This document shows positions 32,795 through 41,114 of a DNA stretch of 64,000 nucleotides, piece by piece. The stretch is from JARBUG01 sp035628915 (lineage in GTDB: Bacteria; Bacillota; Sulfobacillia; Symbiobacteriales; Symbiobacteriaceae). The notes beneath the pieces are model-generated. The model made no database searches. It was not told where the DNA came from and saw only the letters and a program-made list of their open reading frames with translations. Location: assembly GCA_035628915.1 (NCBI GenBank), contig DASPIW010000062.1:1-64000 (forward strand), in the 5' to 3' direction. Numbering within the stretch: position 1 is the first letter of the stretch; each line of letters starts with the position of its first letter. The position numbers were made by a program, and so were the translations under genes.

Positions 32795-33562
32795 ATGACG
32801 AGGAAGGCACAGGTGGCTCCCGCCTTCGAAACAAACGATCTTAACCTTTACTACGGCACACATCATGCGCTGCACAACATCAGCATGACGATCGGGTCCC
32901 GGGCCGTAACGGCAATCATCGGGCCGTCCGGCTGCGGCAAGTCAACGTTCCTGCGCTGCCTCAACCGGATGAACGACCTGATTCCGGGCTGCCGGGTCGA
33001 AGGCCGGATCCTGTTCCGGGGGCAGGAGATTTCCGGTGACGGCGTCGATCCCATGGAGGTCCGGTATCGCGTTGGTATGGTCTTTCAAAAGCCGAACCCC
33101 TTCCCCAAGTCGATCTACGAAAACGTTGCGTTCGGGCCGCGCATCAACGGGTATGAGGGCGACCTGAACCACATCGTGGAAGGCTCGCTGCGGCGGGCGG
33201 CGCTCTGGGAAGAAGTGAAAGACCGCCTCCACGAAAGCGCCTTGTCGCTTTCCGGCGGACAGCAGCAACGGCTCTGCATCGCCCGGGCCCTGGCGGTCGA
33301 TCCTGAAGTGATTCTCATGGATGAGCCGTGCTCGGCGCTCGATCCCATTTCGACCGGCCATGTAGAAGATCTCATGACGCAATTGAAGCAGGACTACACG
33401 ATTCTGTTGGTGACCCACAACATGCAGCAGGCCGCCCGGGTGGCGGACGTGACCGCCTTTTTCCTCGGCGGGGACCTGATCGAAATGAACAGTACGAACG
33501 TGATTTTCGCAACGCCCCGCGATCAGCGAACCGAGGATTATATTACCGGGCGCTTCGGATAA
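32795..33562 (+). CDS. pstB: Phosphate ABC transporter ATPase PstB
   Basis: 255 residues. Walker A is GPSGCGKST, the signature is LSGGQQQRLCIARAL, Walker B is VILMDEPCSALDP. It drives phosphate import through PstCA. Confidence 0.97.
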   Translation: MTRKAQVAPAFETNDLNLYYGTHHALHNISMTIGSRAVTAIIGPSGCGKSTFLRCLNRMNDLIPGCRVEGRILFRGQEISGDGVDPMEVRYRVGMVFQKPNPFPKSIYENVAFGPRINGYEGDLNHIVEGSLRRAALWEEVKDRLHESALSLSGGQQQRLCIARALAVDPEVILMDEPCSALDPISTGHVEDLMTQLKQDYTILLVTHNMQQAARVADVTAFFLGGDLIEMNSTNVIFATPRDQRTEDYITGRFG

Positions 33563-33576
33563 AAGGGGGGGCGGTC

Positions 33577-34233
33577 TTGACACGCAGTGCGTTTGAACGG
33601 CAGCTTGACCGGTTGCGCAGTGAGCTTCAGCTCATGGGATTTCAGGTGCAGCAGGCCATAGGCCGGGCGGTTGGCGCTCTGGTCAACCGCGACACGGCAG
33701 CCGCTATGGCTGTCATCACTGGTGACCTCGAGGTAAACGAGACCTATTCACGGGTGGAGCGGATCTGCCTGGAGCTGCTCGCCCTGCAGCAGCCCATGGC
33801 CCGCGACCTGCGGCGCATTGCCTCTGCCCTGAAGGTCATTACCGACCTGGAGCGAATGGCCGACCATGCCGTCGACATCGCACGGGTGGTGGTGCGGCTG
33901 GAAGGGTCCACGTTCGTGAAGCCTCTGGTTGACATTCCGGCTATGGCCGAACTTGTTCAGACGATGGTGGAGGAGGCTCTGGTTGCCTTCGTTACCCGGA
34001 ACCGCGAGCTGGCGCTGGTGATGATCGCCAGGGATCACCAGGTGGACAGCCTCCACCGGCGAGTCATATTGGACCTGCAGGATTTGATGGAGCGTGACCG
34101 CACTACCGTGGCGCAGGGCATTCAACTGCTGGCCGTCAGCGGCGCCCTGGAGCGAATCGGCGACCATGCGACCAACGTAGGCGAATGGCTGATTTATGTC
34201 GAGACCGGAGAGCGCACCGAGTTGAACCAGTAG
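33577..34233 (+). CDS. phoU: PhoU phosphate-signalling protein
   Basis: 218 residues from the TTG at 33577, after a GGGGGG ribosome site. Two PhoU helical repeats carry DLEVNETYSRVERICLELLA, ALKVITDLERMADHAVDIAR and LERIGDHATNVGEWLIY with E/D metal-binding motifs. PhoU links the transporter to Pho regulation. Confidence 0.93.
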   Translation: MTRSAFERQLDRLRSELQLMGFQVQQAIGRAVGALVNRDTAAAMAVITGDLEVNETYSRVERICLELLALQQPMARDLRRIASALKVITDLERMADHAVDIARVVVRLEGSTFVKPLVDIPAMAELVQTMVEEALVAFVTRNRELALVMIARDHQVDSLHRRVILDLQDLMERDRTTVAQGIQLLAVSGALERIGDHATNVGEWLIYVETGERTELNQ

Positions 34234-34254
34234 GAGGCCGGAGGTGTCGGTGAC

Positions 34255-34965
34255 ATGGCGCCCCGAGTTCTTGTAGTCGATCACGATCGTGCTGTACGAA
34301 ATCTCGCAAGCAAGCACCTGGCTGCCGCCGGGCTGGAGGTGTCCACAGCCGCCGGCGGGCGCCAGGCGCTGGTGGCCATCTCCGGCATGGCTGTCGACAT
34401 GGTGATACTGGACTTGATGCTGCCAGACATGGATGGTATTGACTTGTGCCGCCAGCTCCGGCGGCGCACGCGCGTGCCATTGCTGGTGATGGCCGAAGCG
34501 CAGCACGAGGTGGAGCGGTACCTCGCCCTGGAGGTGGGCGCAGATGATTTTCTCATCAAGCCGCTGGTTACTCGGGAGTTCAGCATCCGGGTGCGGGCGC
34601 ATCTGCGCCGCTGGCTGTGGCAACAGGAAGCGACGCCGCAAACGGATCCCGAGCTTTTGCGGGTCGGAGAGTTGCTGCTCGACTTGTCCGGCCGCCGGGC
34701 CAGCCTGCGCGGGAATCCCCTCCATCTGACGCCGACCGAGTTTCACCTGCTGCGGGTGCTCTGCCAGGCTCCGGGTATCGCCTTTCCACGCGAGCGACTG
34801 TTCGCGCTGGCGACGGGGCGCCCGGTCAGTGGCGACGCCCGGCAGGTGGATGTGCATATTCGCTCACTCCGCCTCAAGCTGGAGCTCGACCCGGCGCATC
34901 CGCGGTTCTTGCAGACCGTGCGCGGTGCGGGTTACCGGGTTCAGGGGGTACCTTCCGCACCGTGA
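34255..34965 (+). CDS. OmpR/PhoB-type response regulator without a local kinase
   Basis: 236 residues. Receiver domain with the phospho-acceptor Asp in MVILDLMLPDMDG and the conserved lysine in FLIKPL; the C-terminal winged helix has LTPTEFHLLRVLCQAPG and RQVDVHIRSLRLKLE. Position after phoU suggests a Pho regulator, but no PhoR kinase is in the operon. GGAGG precedes the ATG. Confidence 0.88.
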   Translation: MAPRVLVVDHDRAVRNLASKHLAAAGLEVSTAAGGRQALVAISGMAVDMVILDLMLPDMDGIDLCRQLRRRTRVPLLVMAEAQHEVERYLALEVGADDFLIKPLVTREFSIRVRAHLRRWLWQQEATPQTDPELLRVGELLLDLSGRRASLRGNPLHLTPTEFHLLRVLCQAPGIAFPRERLFALATGRPVSGDARQVDVHIRSLRLKLELDPAHPRFLQTVRGAGYRVQGVPSAP

Positions 34966-35103
34966 CCGTAGGTTTCTGAGTTCTCCCACGTACTGATCAC
35001 TTTGCTCTACAGTCGTTAGTCCCCTCAACCGATGTGCGTCACGCAACGAAGTTGTAAGATATGTTACAAGCCGGTTTGAATCTACAGGCACAGGAGGGGG
35101 CTA

Positions 35104-35310
35104 ATGTTTCAGAAGATTGGATTGATGGAGATTGCACTGATCGTCGGTGTTGCGCTCCTGATTTTCGGCCCTTCCAAGCTTCCGGGTATTGGTCGGTCGA
35201 TTGGCGAAGGGCTGCGGGAGTTCAAGAAGTCGATCAAGTCCGTAACGGATGAGGTAACGCCTGCCGTTCAGGAAGTCAAGAAAGAGATCAGCGACGCAAA
35301 GCAGCTGTAA
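35104..35310 (+). CDS. tatA: Twin-arginine translocase subunit TatA/E
   Basis: 68 residues. One membrane helix (LMEIALIVGVALLIFGPSKL), the FGPSKLPGIGRSIGEG hinge and an amphipathic helix. It forms the pore for folded, twin-arginine proteins. Two such substrates, the molybdopterin reductase and the formate dehydrogenase, are encoded downstream. TatC is not in the window. AGGAGG precedes the ATG. Confidence 0.95.
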   Translation: MFQKIGLMEIALIVGVALLIFGPSKLPGIGRSIGEGLREFKKSIKSVTDEVTPAVQEVKKEISDAKQL

Positions 35311-35313
35311 CCC

Positions 35314-35352
35314 AGAGGGGGCCGACTGTAGAAATACGGCCGGCCTCTTTTT
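35314..35352 (+). terminator. Terminator after tatA
   Basis: AGAGG..GCCG / CGGC..CCTCT hairpin ending in TTTTT. Confidence 0.75.
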
Positions 35353-35370
35353 CGCTGGAGGTGATCCGGC

Positions 35371-36363
35371 ATGTTCGGGCTCGACAAGTGGCTGAAACTG
35401 ATCGACCCGGAGCCTGTACTGATCAACCAGTCGGCCTGCCTGCGGGCCCGCCATGTCCGGGCTGCCTGCCGCGCCTGCTCCGACATTTGCCCGTCCGGAG
35501 CCTTCGGGTTTGCCGACCGGCGGCTGACCGTGGACGCATCCCTGTGCAGTCGGTGCGGACTCTGCCTGGGCGTTTGCCCGACGGCGGCGCTGCAGGTGCG
35601 GGTCATCGATGAGGCGGCGCTGGACGGTGCCGTTGACGTGCGGTGCTCGAGAGCGCCGGGCGATGGCGTGGCCGTGCCCTGCCTGGGCGCCCTGTCGCAT
35701 GACCATCTGGTTGACTTGGGCAGCCGGCGCCCCGGTGTGGCGCTAACAGCAGGGGAGTGCGAGGCCTGTCCGCTGGCACGTGGCGGCACGCTGGCGAAGG
35801 CGACGCTGGCAGCGGCGACGGTGACGCTGAAAGCGTTGGACGTAACAGAGCCCCCGCAGTGGCGGACAGCGGCTGCTGGGTATCCGGGGGGTGAACAGGC
35901 CGCCGTCAACCGGCGCGAGCTGCTGGCCTTCTGGGGGCGGAGTGCGGTTCAGACTGGACGGAGCCTGCTGCCGGACCGGGAAGTCAACCCGGTGAAGCTC
36001 CCGGCAAAGGTGCCGGGCCGCCGCCTGCGCTGGCTGAAGCGATTTACACCGCCTGAGCACGACCGGCGGATTGCGTGGCCCACCAGGGTGGTCCGGGCCG
36101 GGTGCAACGGGTGCACCATCTGCGTGGGCTTCTGCCCCACCGGGGCGCTGACGGCGCGGGAAGAAGACGGCAACTGGACGCTCTTGTTCCAGGTGGCATC
36201 CTGTGTGGACTGCAAAATGTGCATTAGCTTGTGTCCAAGACGGGTTCTGGAACCAGGGGAGGCGCCGCTGGTCAGGGAGCTGCTCGGCGGCACTTCACAG
36301 GACCTTGTCACGGTGGCCGGCGCCGACCGGCCCGTGGCGGGCGGGTTCCGACCCGGCCGATAG
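35371..36363 (+). CDS. Multi-cluster 4Fe-4S ferredoxin-like protein
   Basis: 330 residues. Two 4Fe-4S motifs near the N-terminus (CRACSDICP, CSRCGLCLGVCP) and two near the C-terminus (CNGCTICVGFCP, CVDCKMCISLCP). The middle has PCLGALS and a CEACPL segment, like hydrogenase/heterodisulfide delta-type domains. No signal peptide, so it is probably cytosolic or membrane associated. It lies 23 bp before a sensor kinase, suggesting redox input or electron transfer to the nearby respiratory enzymes. Partner unknown. Confidence 0.82.
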   Translation: MFGLDKWLKLIDPEPVLINQSACLRARHVRAACRACSDICPSGAFGFADRRLTVDASLCSRCGLCLGVCPTAALQVRVIDEAALDGAVDVRCSRAPGDGVAVPCLGALSHDHLVDLGSRRPGVALTAGECEACPLARGGTLAKATLAAATVTLKALDVTEPPQWRTAAAGYPGGEQAAVNRRELLAFWGRSAVQTGRSLLPDREVNPVKLPAKVPGRRLRWLKRFTPPEHDRRIAWPTRVVRAGCNGCTICVGFCPTGALTAREEDGNWTLLFQVASCVDCKMCISLCPRRVLEPGEAPLVRELLGGTSQDLVTVAGADRPVAGGFRPGR

Positions 36364-36386
36364 CAGACGCAGCCGGGAGGCATTGC

Positions 36387-37811
36387 ATGGCTGAATTCCT
36401 GCGCAACAACTTGCCCAACATTCGCTTTATCTACGGCTTAATCTTCTTCACCCTCGGGTTGGCCATCGTTCTGCAGCCCCGGCGCAACAGCGTGTACTAT
36501 CTCGCAACGGCGCTCAGCTGGCTGTCGGCGTTCGCACTGGTTCACGCCTTTGCGGACTGGGGACTCCTCTTCATTCCGTTCCACCAGAGGGCCGACCACC
36601 CGCACGTCATTAACCAGATGCTGTTGGTCCGCGGGATGGCGATCGTACTTTCGTTCGGGCTCCTGTCGCAGTTCGGTCTGTCTTTGCTGCTCGAAAAACG
36701 CCCTCGGCTCCGGTGGGTCAACGTAATTCCTTCGGCCGTCACCGGAGTCTTCTTGTTGCTGTATATGTTCGAACTCGGTTCGACATCCGGGGACGATTTC
36801 CTGATCACGCGGATCACTTCCCGGTACTTCCTGGGGTTCCCGGCTGCCGTCCTTTCGGCCTGGGGGCTCCTGACTCAGGTGCGGACGCTGAAGCAGGACC
36901 AGCTTGCCAAACACGTGGGCTATGTCTACGGCGCTGCCGCCTGCTTTGTCCTCTATAGCATCGTGGGCGGGCTGATCGTCCCTACCGGCGACTTCTTCCC
37001 GGCCGATACCTACAACGAAGACACCTTCTTCAGCCTGTTCCATATGCCGGTGGAAGTGGCCCGCGGCCTCGCCGTAGCCGGGCTTACCTACTTCACCGTA
37101 CGGCTGCTGGATATTTTCCACGTGGAGACGCAGCGCCGGCTCCAGGCCGCGGAGCAAGGCCGGGCACTGCTGTGGGAGCGGGAACGAATTGCCCGCGAAC
37201 TGCATGACGGCATCATGCAGACGCTCTACGGCACCGGCCTTGGCCTGAAGCAGATGCGCACCCTGGTTTATGACAACGGTCCGCAGGCGGCGATTCTCAA
37301 CGAGTTAAACCGGGAGATCGGACGCGCGATTGTCCAGATGCGCCGGTTTGTACTGGATCTCAAGGAGCAGAGCGTGACCTGTTCCGATCTGGCGGAGGCC
37401 GTTCGCTCCCTCACCCGGGAGGTTGAGCAGTTCGCCGGCATCCGCGTCCAGGTCGATGTTGAGTTTCCGGAGGAGGATGGGATTCGGGTGCCTGCCGGTG
37501 TACGGGAGGAGATACTGTCCGTCCTGCGGGAAGGGCTGTCCAACGTGGTTCGCCACTCCGGCGCCGATGAGGTGCGCGTTCTGTGCGCGATTGAAGACGA
37601 CACGGCACTCCTGCGGATTTCCGACACGGGGTGCGGCTTTGACCCGAGCATCGCCACAGTGGGGCGAGGACTCGAATCTGCCCGGGAGCGGGCAGAGGCG
37701 CTCGGGGGGTTCCTGCAGGTACACAGCGCCATCGGGCAAGGGACACAGTTGGTTGCTCACCTGCCGGTTTCACGCACCGGGCGGAGAAGTGGAAAGGGGG
37801 CGCGCACATGA
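36387..37811 (+). CDS. Membrane sensor histidine kinase, NarX/DesK-type (HisKA_3)
   Basis: 474 residues from the ATG at 36387 (GGGAGG upstream). About seven membrane spans form the N-terminal sensor (residues 10-255). A short coiled linker precedes the phospho-acceptor His in RERIARELHDGIMQTLYGTG; the ATPase domain has EILSVLREGLSNVVRHSGA and DTGCGF. It overlaps the response regulator by 4 bp. Likely senses redox state or a respiratory signal for the operon downstream; the signal is not known. Confidence 0.88.
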   Translation: MAEFLRNNLPNIRFIYGLIFFTLGLAIVLQPRRNSVYYLATALSWLSAFALVHAFADWGLLFIPFHQRADHPHVINQMLLVRGMAIVLSFGLLSQFGLSLLLEKRPRLRWVNVIPSAVTGVFLLLYMFELGSTSGDDFLITRITSRYFLGFPAAVLSAWGLLTQVRTLKQDQLAKHVGYVYGAAACFVLYSIVGGLIVPTGDFFPADTYNEDTFFSLFHMPVEVARGLAVAGLTYFTVRLLDIFHVETQRRLQAAEQGRALLWERERIARELHDGIMQTLYGTGLGLKQMRTLVYDNGPQAAILNELNREIGRAIVQMRRFVLDLKEQSVTCSDLAEAVRSLTREVEQFAGIRVQVDVEFPEEDGIRVPAGVREEILSVLREGLSNVVRHSGADEVRVLCAIEDDTALLRISDTGCGFDPSIATVGRGLESARERAEALGGFLQVHSAIGQGTQLVAHLPVSRTGRRSGKGART

Positions 37812-38482
37812 ACCAGGCGAAGAAGCGGCTGATGGTGGTCGATGACCATGGGATCGTCCGCCTCGGTTTGGTGGCGCTGCTCTCCCAGCAGCCCGACCTG
37901 GTGGTGGTGGGTCAGGCCTCGAGTGCGGAGGAAGCCCTGCCCATGATCGCCGAGCTCAAGCCCGATCTGGTCGTGATGGACGTCCGCCTCCCGGGCCGGG
38001 ACGGAATTGCAGCCTGCCGGGAGACGAAAGCGGTCAGTCCGTCGACCGAAGTGATTGTGCTCTCATCGTTCGCCGAGCCTCAGACGGTGACGGCGGCTTT
38101 CATGGCCGGCGCCCGGGGGTATGTGCTGAAAGACCTGGAGAATCACCGTCTGCTGCAGGCGATTCAGACCGTGGCCGCAGGCGGCTCGGCGCTGGATCCC
38201 AACCTGGGCGTGGCGCTCGCCCAGGGCATGCAGGCCATGATGAAGGAGAAGCAGGCGCCTCCCCCCGAGCCGCTCTCCAAGCACGACACCGCGATTCTCA
38301 AGCTGGTGGCCAAGGGCTTGACCAACCGGGAGATCGGCGACCAGCTCCACCTGAGCGACAAGACCGTCCGAAACTACCTGAGCGAGTTCATGCACAAACA
38401 CAATCTGCACAACCGTGCCGAAGCAGCCGCCTTCGCCGTCCAGCAAGGCCTGCTCGACCATGTTCGAGTAGGTGTGGGTTAA
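37808..38482 (+). CDS. NarL/LuxR-type response regulator
   Basis: 224 residues. Receiver domain with acceptor Asp in DLVVMDVRLPGRDG; C-terminal LuxR helix-turn-helix with LSKHDTAILKLVAKGLTNRE and LSDKTVRNYLSEFMHKHNLH. Partner of the overlapping kinase. Probable target is the molybdopterin reductase operon at 39.6 kb. Confidence 0.93.
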   Translation: MNQAKKRLMVVDDHGIVRLGLVALLSQQPDLVVVGQASSAEEALPMIAELKPDLVVMDVRLPGRDGIAACRETKAVSPSTEVIVLSSFAEPQTVTAAFMAGARGYVLKDLENHRLLQAIQTVAAGGSALDPNLGVALAQGMQAMMKEKQAPPPEPLSKHDTAILKLVAKGLTNREIGDQLHLSDKTVRNYLSEFMHKHNLHNRAEAAAFAVQQGLLDHVRVGVG

Positions 38483-38499
38483 GGCAATTAATACAGGAA

Positions 38500-38541
38500 C
38501 CCCCGGTCCGCTCCAGTAGTAATGGAGCGACCGGGGGTCTT
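38500..38541 (+). terminator. Terminator after two-component operon
   Basis: CCCCCGGTC.GCTCC / GGAGCG.CCGGGGG stem followed by TCTTT. Confidence 0.9.
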
Positions 38542-38696
38542 TCAGCGTCGGCACCTAGTTCAGTCCAGACTTATGTCGAGAGTTGACGAACGAAAAGAAG
38601 AACGCACCTTCAGCCGTGTGACAGGCCGAAAGTGCGTTCTCTGCTATCCTGGTTTTGGGAGTCGCAGCGGGCCAGCCTCCGAGAGGAGGTGTCCGG

Positions 38697-38777
38697 ATGA
38701 GAATCACCATAGAGGTAGATGCATTTACGCTAATCCTCGCGGTGGCAAACATCCTGGCGCTGGCCGCTATCAGGTAG
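38697..38777 (+). CDS. 26-residue hydrophobic small protein
   Basis: The ATG at 38697 has a perfect-looking GAGAGGAGG ribosome site seven bases upstream. The product is MRITIEVDAFTLILAVANIL followed by ALAAIR: a charged N-terminus and one membrane-length hydrophobic stretch. It sits behind a hairpin (38600-38639, arms GAACGCAC / GTGCGTTC). It could be a membrane micropeptide, a leader peptide or a type I toxin-like peptide. No homologue recognised. Confidence 0.5.
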   Translation: MRITIEVDAFTLILAVANILALAAIR

Positions 38778-38779
38778 CT

Positions 38780-39610
38780 TCCTCATTGTGGACAGGTTTT
38801 CCGAATTTCAAACTGGCCCGATAGTGGAGGACCCAAGGGGTAGACTTCCTGGTTATGTCCAAGGACGAGTGGCCAAGCAGTAGCGCACAGTATTCCTGGT
38901 AATCATCCAGTCAGGAAGAGGGCACTTGATACCTAAAGCTGGGCTACTTTCCTTATGCCCTATCTTGGGGTGGCAGAAGGGTGAAGTGGGTTCACCGGGG
39001 ACTGGCCGCGCTCCTGGTATGCCACCCAGCCTCTATCACGCACTTTTTCAGGTCATAGCGCTCACTGATGGCGTTGAACAGGGGTTCCAGGTGCCACGCC
39101 TCAAGCAGGTGCCCAGTCTCGTGCAGAGATCCACTGCAGCACGCGGAAGAGTGTCAAAATATACAAGTCGCTGGCCGTTTATGGCCTGTATGGATTGAAA
39201 ACTGAACCGGCTTCCCGGCTCGTACAGGCCCACATTTGCACTTTCGAAGGGGCAAACGACAAGATTCGCCAGACTTCGTGTACTTCCGTTACCTGGGAGG
39301 GTATCCAACACCGCGCCGAGGCGGTTCAGTTGTGAAAATCTACAAGGTTTGGAGCCAACGAAGCTTGGATATCTTGACAGCTGACCCCCAGGGGGGCAAA
39401 CCACGACGACACCGCTTCCCGTGCACCTGCCACGGCAGAGGGGAGGGGTGGGAGGGGGTCGACAGACCCCCTCGCACTTCAAATGTACAGATGTACCTCG
39501 CGAAAGGTACATTCACACACGGCGTACTTGGTGCGGATGACACTCAAATCACACCTGCCCGGCATGTGAAAATGGGAGCACAGACCACATCACACAGACT
39601 GGAGGTCATC
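38780..39610. other. Long gene-poor region with decayed coding traces
   Basis: About 830 bp with no intact gene. On the minus strand one frame (about 39270-39130) reads like coding sequence (FQSIQAINGQRLVYFDTLP). After a frame change, 39130-38990 reads SLHETGHLLEAWHLEP and ISERYDLKKCVIEAGWH, containing an HExxH metallopeptidase-like motif. This may be a broken gene, possibly of ImmA/IrrE type, but that is weak. A hairpin GAGGGGGTC-GACA-GACCCCCTC lies at 39452-39473 and an inverted repeat ATGTACC-N8-GGTACAT at 39491-39512; both precede the reductase operon and may be regulatory. Confidence 0.35.
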
Positions 39611-39612
39611 CT

Positions 39613-40494
39613 ATGTCACACACCGTGACGTGGCCCGTCTGGATCGCTCTCTACCTGTACCTGGCAGGCGTGAGCGGCGGCGCGTTCGCTGCTTCCACTG
39701 CCGCCTCGTTCCTCGGTGAGCGCTACCGGAACGTCACCCGCTGGGGCGCCTACATCGCTCCCTGGCCCGTGCTCATCGGTACCGGCCTGCTCATCTTCGA
39801 CCTTGGCTCCCCCATGAAGTTCTACCTGCTCTTCCTCAAGGTCAACCCCCGCTCGGTCATGTCCATGGGCGCCTTCATCCTCTCGCTCTTCGGCGCCATC
39901 GCTGTGGCCCACTTTTGGCACCAGCTCTACACCGAAAAGAAGGTCAAGTTCACGCTGCTGCCTGACTCGCTGGTCAAGCTCATCCGCTTCCTCGGCATCC
40001 CCCTGGCGGTCGGCATCGGCACGTATACGGGCTTCCTCCTCAACGCCTCCATTGCCGTCACCCTCTGGAACAACGGCGTCCTCCCGCTGATCTTCCTGGC
40101 CTCCGCCCTGTCGACCGGCGTCGCCGCCGTCATGGTGGCTGTGGCGCTCAGCAGCAAGTGGAACACCGTCAAGGACGAAGTGCGCAACCTGGCCATCGTC
40201 GATGCGGTCCTCATCGGCCTGGAGCTCTTCGCTCTTGCGGCGTACCTGTGGAGCCTGCACGTCGGCAATCTGAAGCAGCAGGCCGCACTCGACTACCTGA
40301 ACCTGCACTACGGCGTCTGGTTCTGGGGCGGCGTCATCACCGTGGGCCTCCTGCTCCCGCTGTTCCTCAAGGTCTTCACCAAGGGCGAGAGCGCCGCTAA
40401 GGCTGCCCTGAACGGCACCCTGGTCCTCTTCGGCGGCCTGGTCCTCCGCATCGTCATCGTCATAGCCGGCCAGATGGCCACTCCGCTGTACTAG
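39613..40494 (+). CDS. NrfD/PsrC-type membrane subunit of molybdopterin reductase
   Basis: 293 residues with about eight membrane spans, starting WPVWIALYLYLAGVSGGAFA, the typical NrfD opening. It anchors the Fe-S and catalytic subunits and exchanges electrons with menaquinone. First gene of a four-gene operon; GGAGG precedes the ATG. Confidence 0.92.
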   Translation: MSHTVTWPVWIALYLYLAGVSGGAFAASTAASFLGERYRNVTRWGAYIAPWPVLIGTGLLIFDLGSPMKFYLLFLKVNPRSVMSMGAFILSLFGAIAVAHFWHQLYTEKKVKFTLLPDSLVKLIRFLGIPLAVGIGTYTGFLLNASIAVTLWNNGVLPLIFLASALSTGVAAVMVAVALSSKWNTVKDEVRNLAIVDAVLIGLELFALAAYLWSLHVGNLKQQAALDYLNLHYGVWFWGGVITVGLLLPLFLKVFTKGESAAKAALNGTLVLFGGLVLRIVIVIAGQMATPLY

Positions 40495-40511
40495 GGAGGG
40501 ACAGAGCACAC

Positions 40512-41096
40512 ATGTCAACCAAGCGCTACGGCATGGTCATCGACCTCAGGAGATGCGTCGGCTGCGAGGGCTGCACGGTGGCGTGCAAGTCCGAGAACGG
40601 CGTGCCGCTGGGCCACTTCCGGACCTGGGTCCAAAAGCATGAGAAGGGCGTCTTCCCGAACGTTTCCATGCAGTTCGTGCCCAAGCTGTGCAACCACTGC
40701 GAAGATCCCGCCTGCGTCAGCGTCTGTCCGACCGGCGCTTCCTTCAAGCGGTCCGAGGACGGCATCGTCCTGATCAACCAGGATGACTGCATCGGCTGCA
40801 AATACTGCATGGTCTCCTGCCCTTATGGCGTGCGGTATCTGGACGAATCCAAGGGCGTCGTCGACAAGTGCACCTGGTGCGTCCACCGGGTGGAACAGGG
40901 CGTCGTGCCGTCCTGCGTCAACACCTGCATCACCGGCGCCCGCATCTTTGGCGATCTGAACGACCCGCACAGCGATATCGCCAAGTTCATCGCTACCCAC
41001 CCGGTGCAGCAGCTGAAGCCTGAGGCCGGTCTCGGCCCGAACGTCTACTACGTGGCGCTCGACAAGGACTTCAACACCACACTGGGCAATCGCTAG
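40512..41096 (+). CDS. 4Fe-4S electron-transfer subunit of molybdopterin reductase
   Basis: 194 residues with four cysteine clusters: CVGCEGCTVAC, CNHCEDPACVSVCP, CIGCKYCMVSCPYG and CTWCVHR...CVNTC. This is the DmsB/PsrB/PhsB type that relays electrons between the NrfD anchor and the Mo subunit. No signal peptide; exported with the catalytic partner. Confidence 0.94.
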   Translation: MSTKRYGMVIDLRRCVGCEGCTVACKSENGVPLGHFRTWVQKHEKGVFPNVSMQFVPKLCNHCEDPACVSVCPTGASFKRSEDGIVLINQDDCIGCKYCMVSCPYGVRYLDESKGVVDKCTWCVHRVEQGVVPSCVNTCITGARIFGDLNDPHSDIAKFIATHPVQQLKPEAGLGPNVYYVALDKDFNTTLGNR

Positions 41097-41114
41097 GGAG
41101 GAGGGAAGCCAGGT

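Noticed and set aside
39452..39473. GAGGGGGTC hairpin as a terminator
   Set aside because: No T-run on either strand and no gene ending nearby; kept only as a possible regulatory structure.
39236..39628. 130-codon plus-strand frame before the reductase operon
   Set aside because: No ribosome site, no motif, and it runs into the NrfD start.
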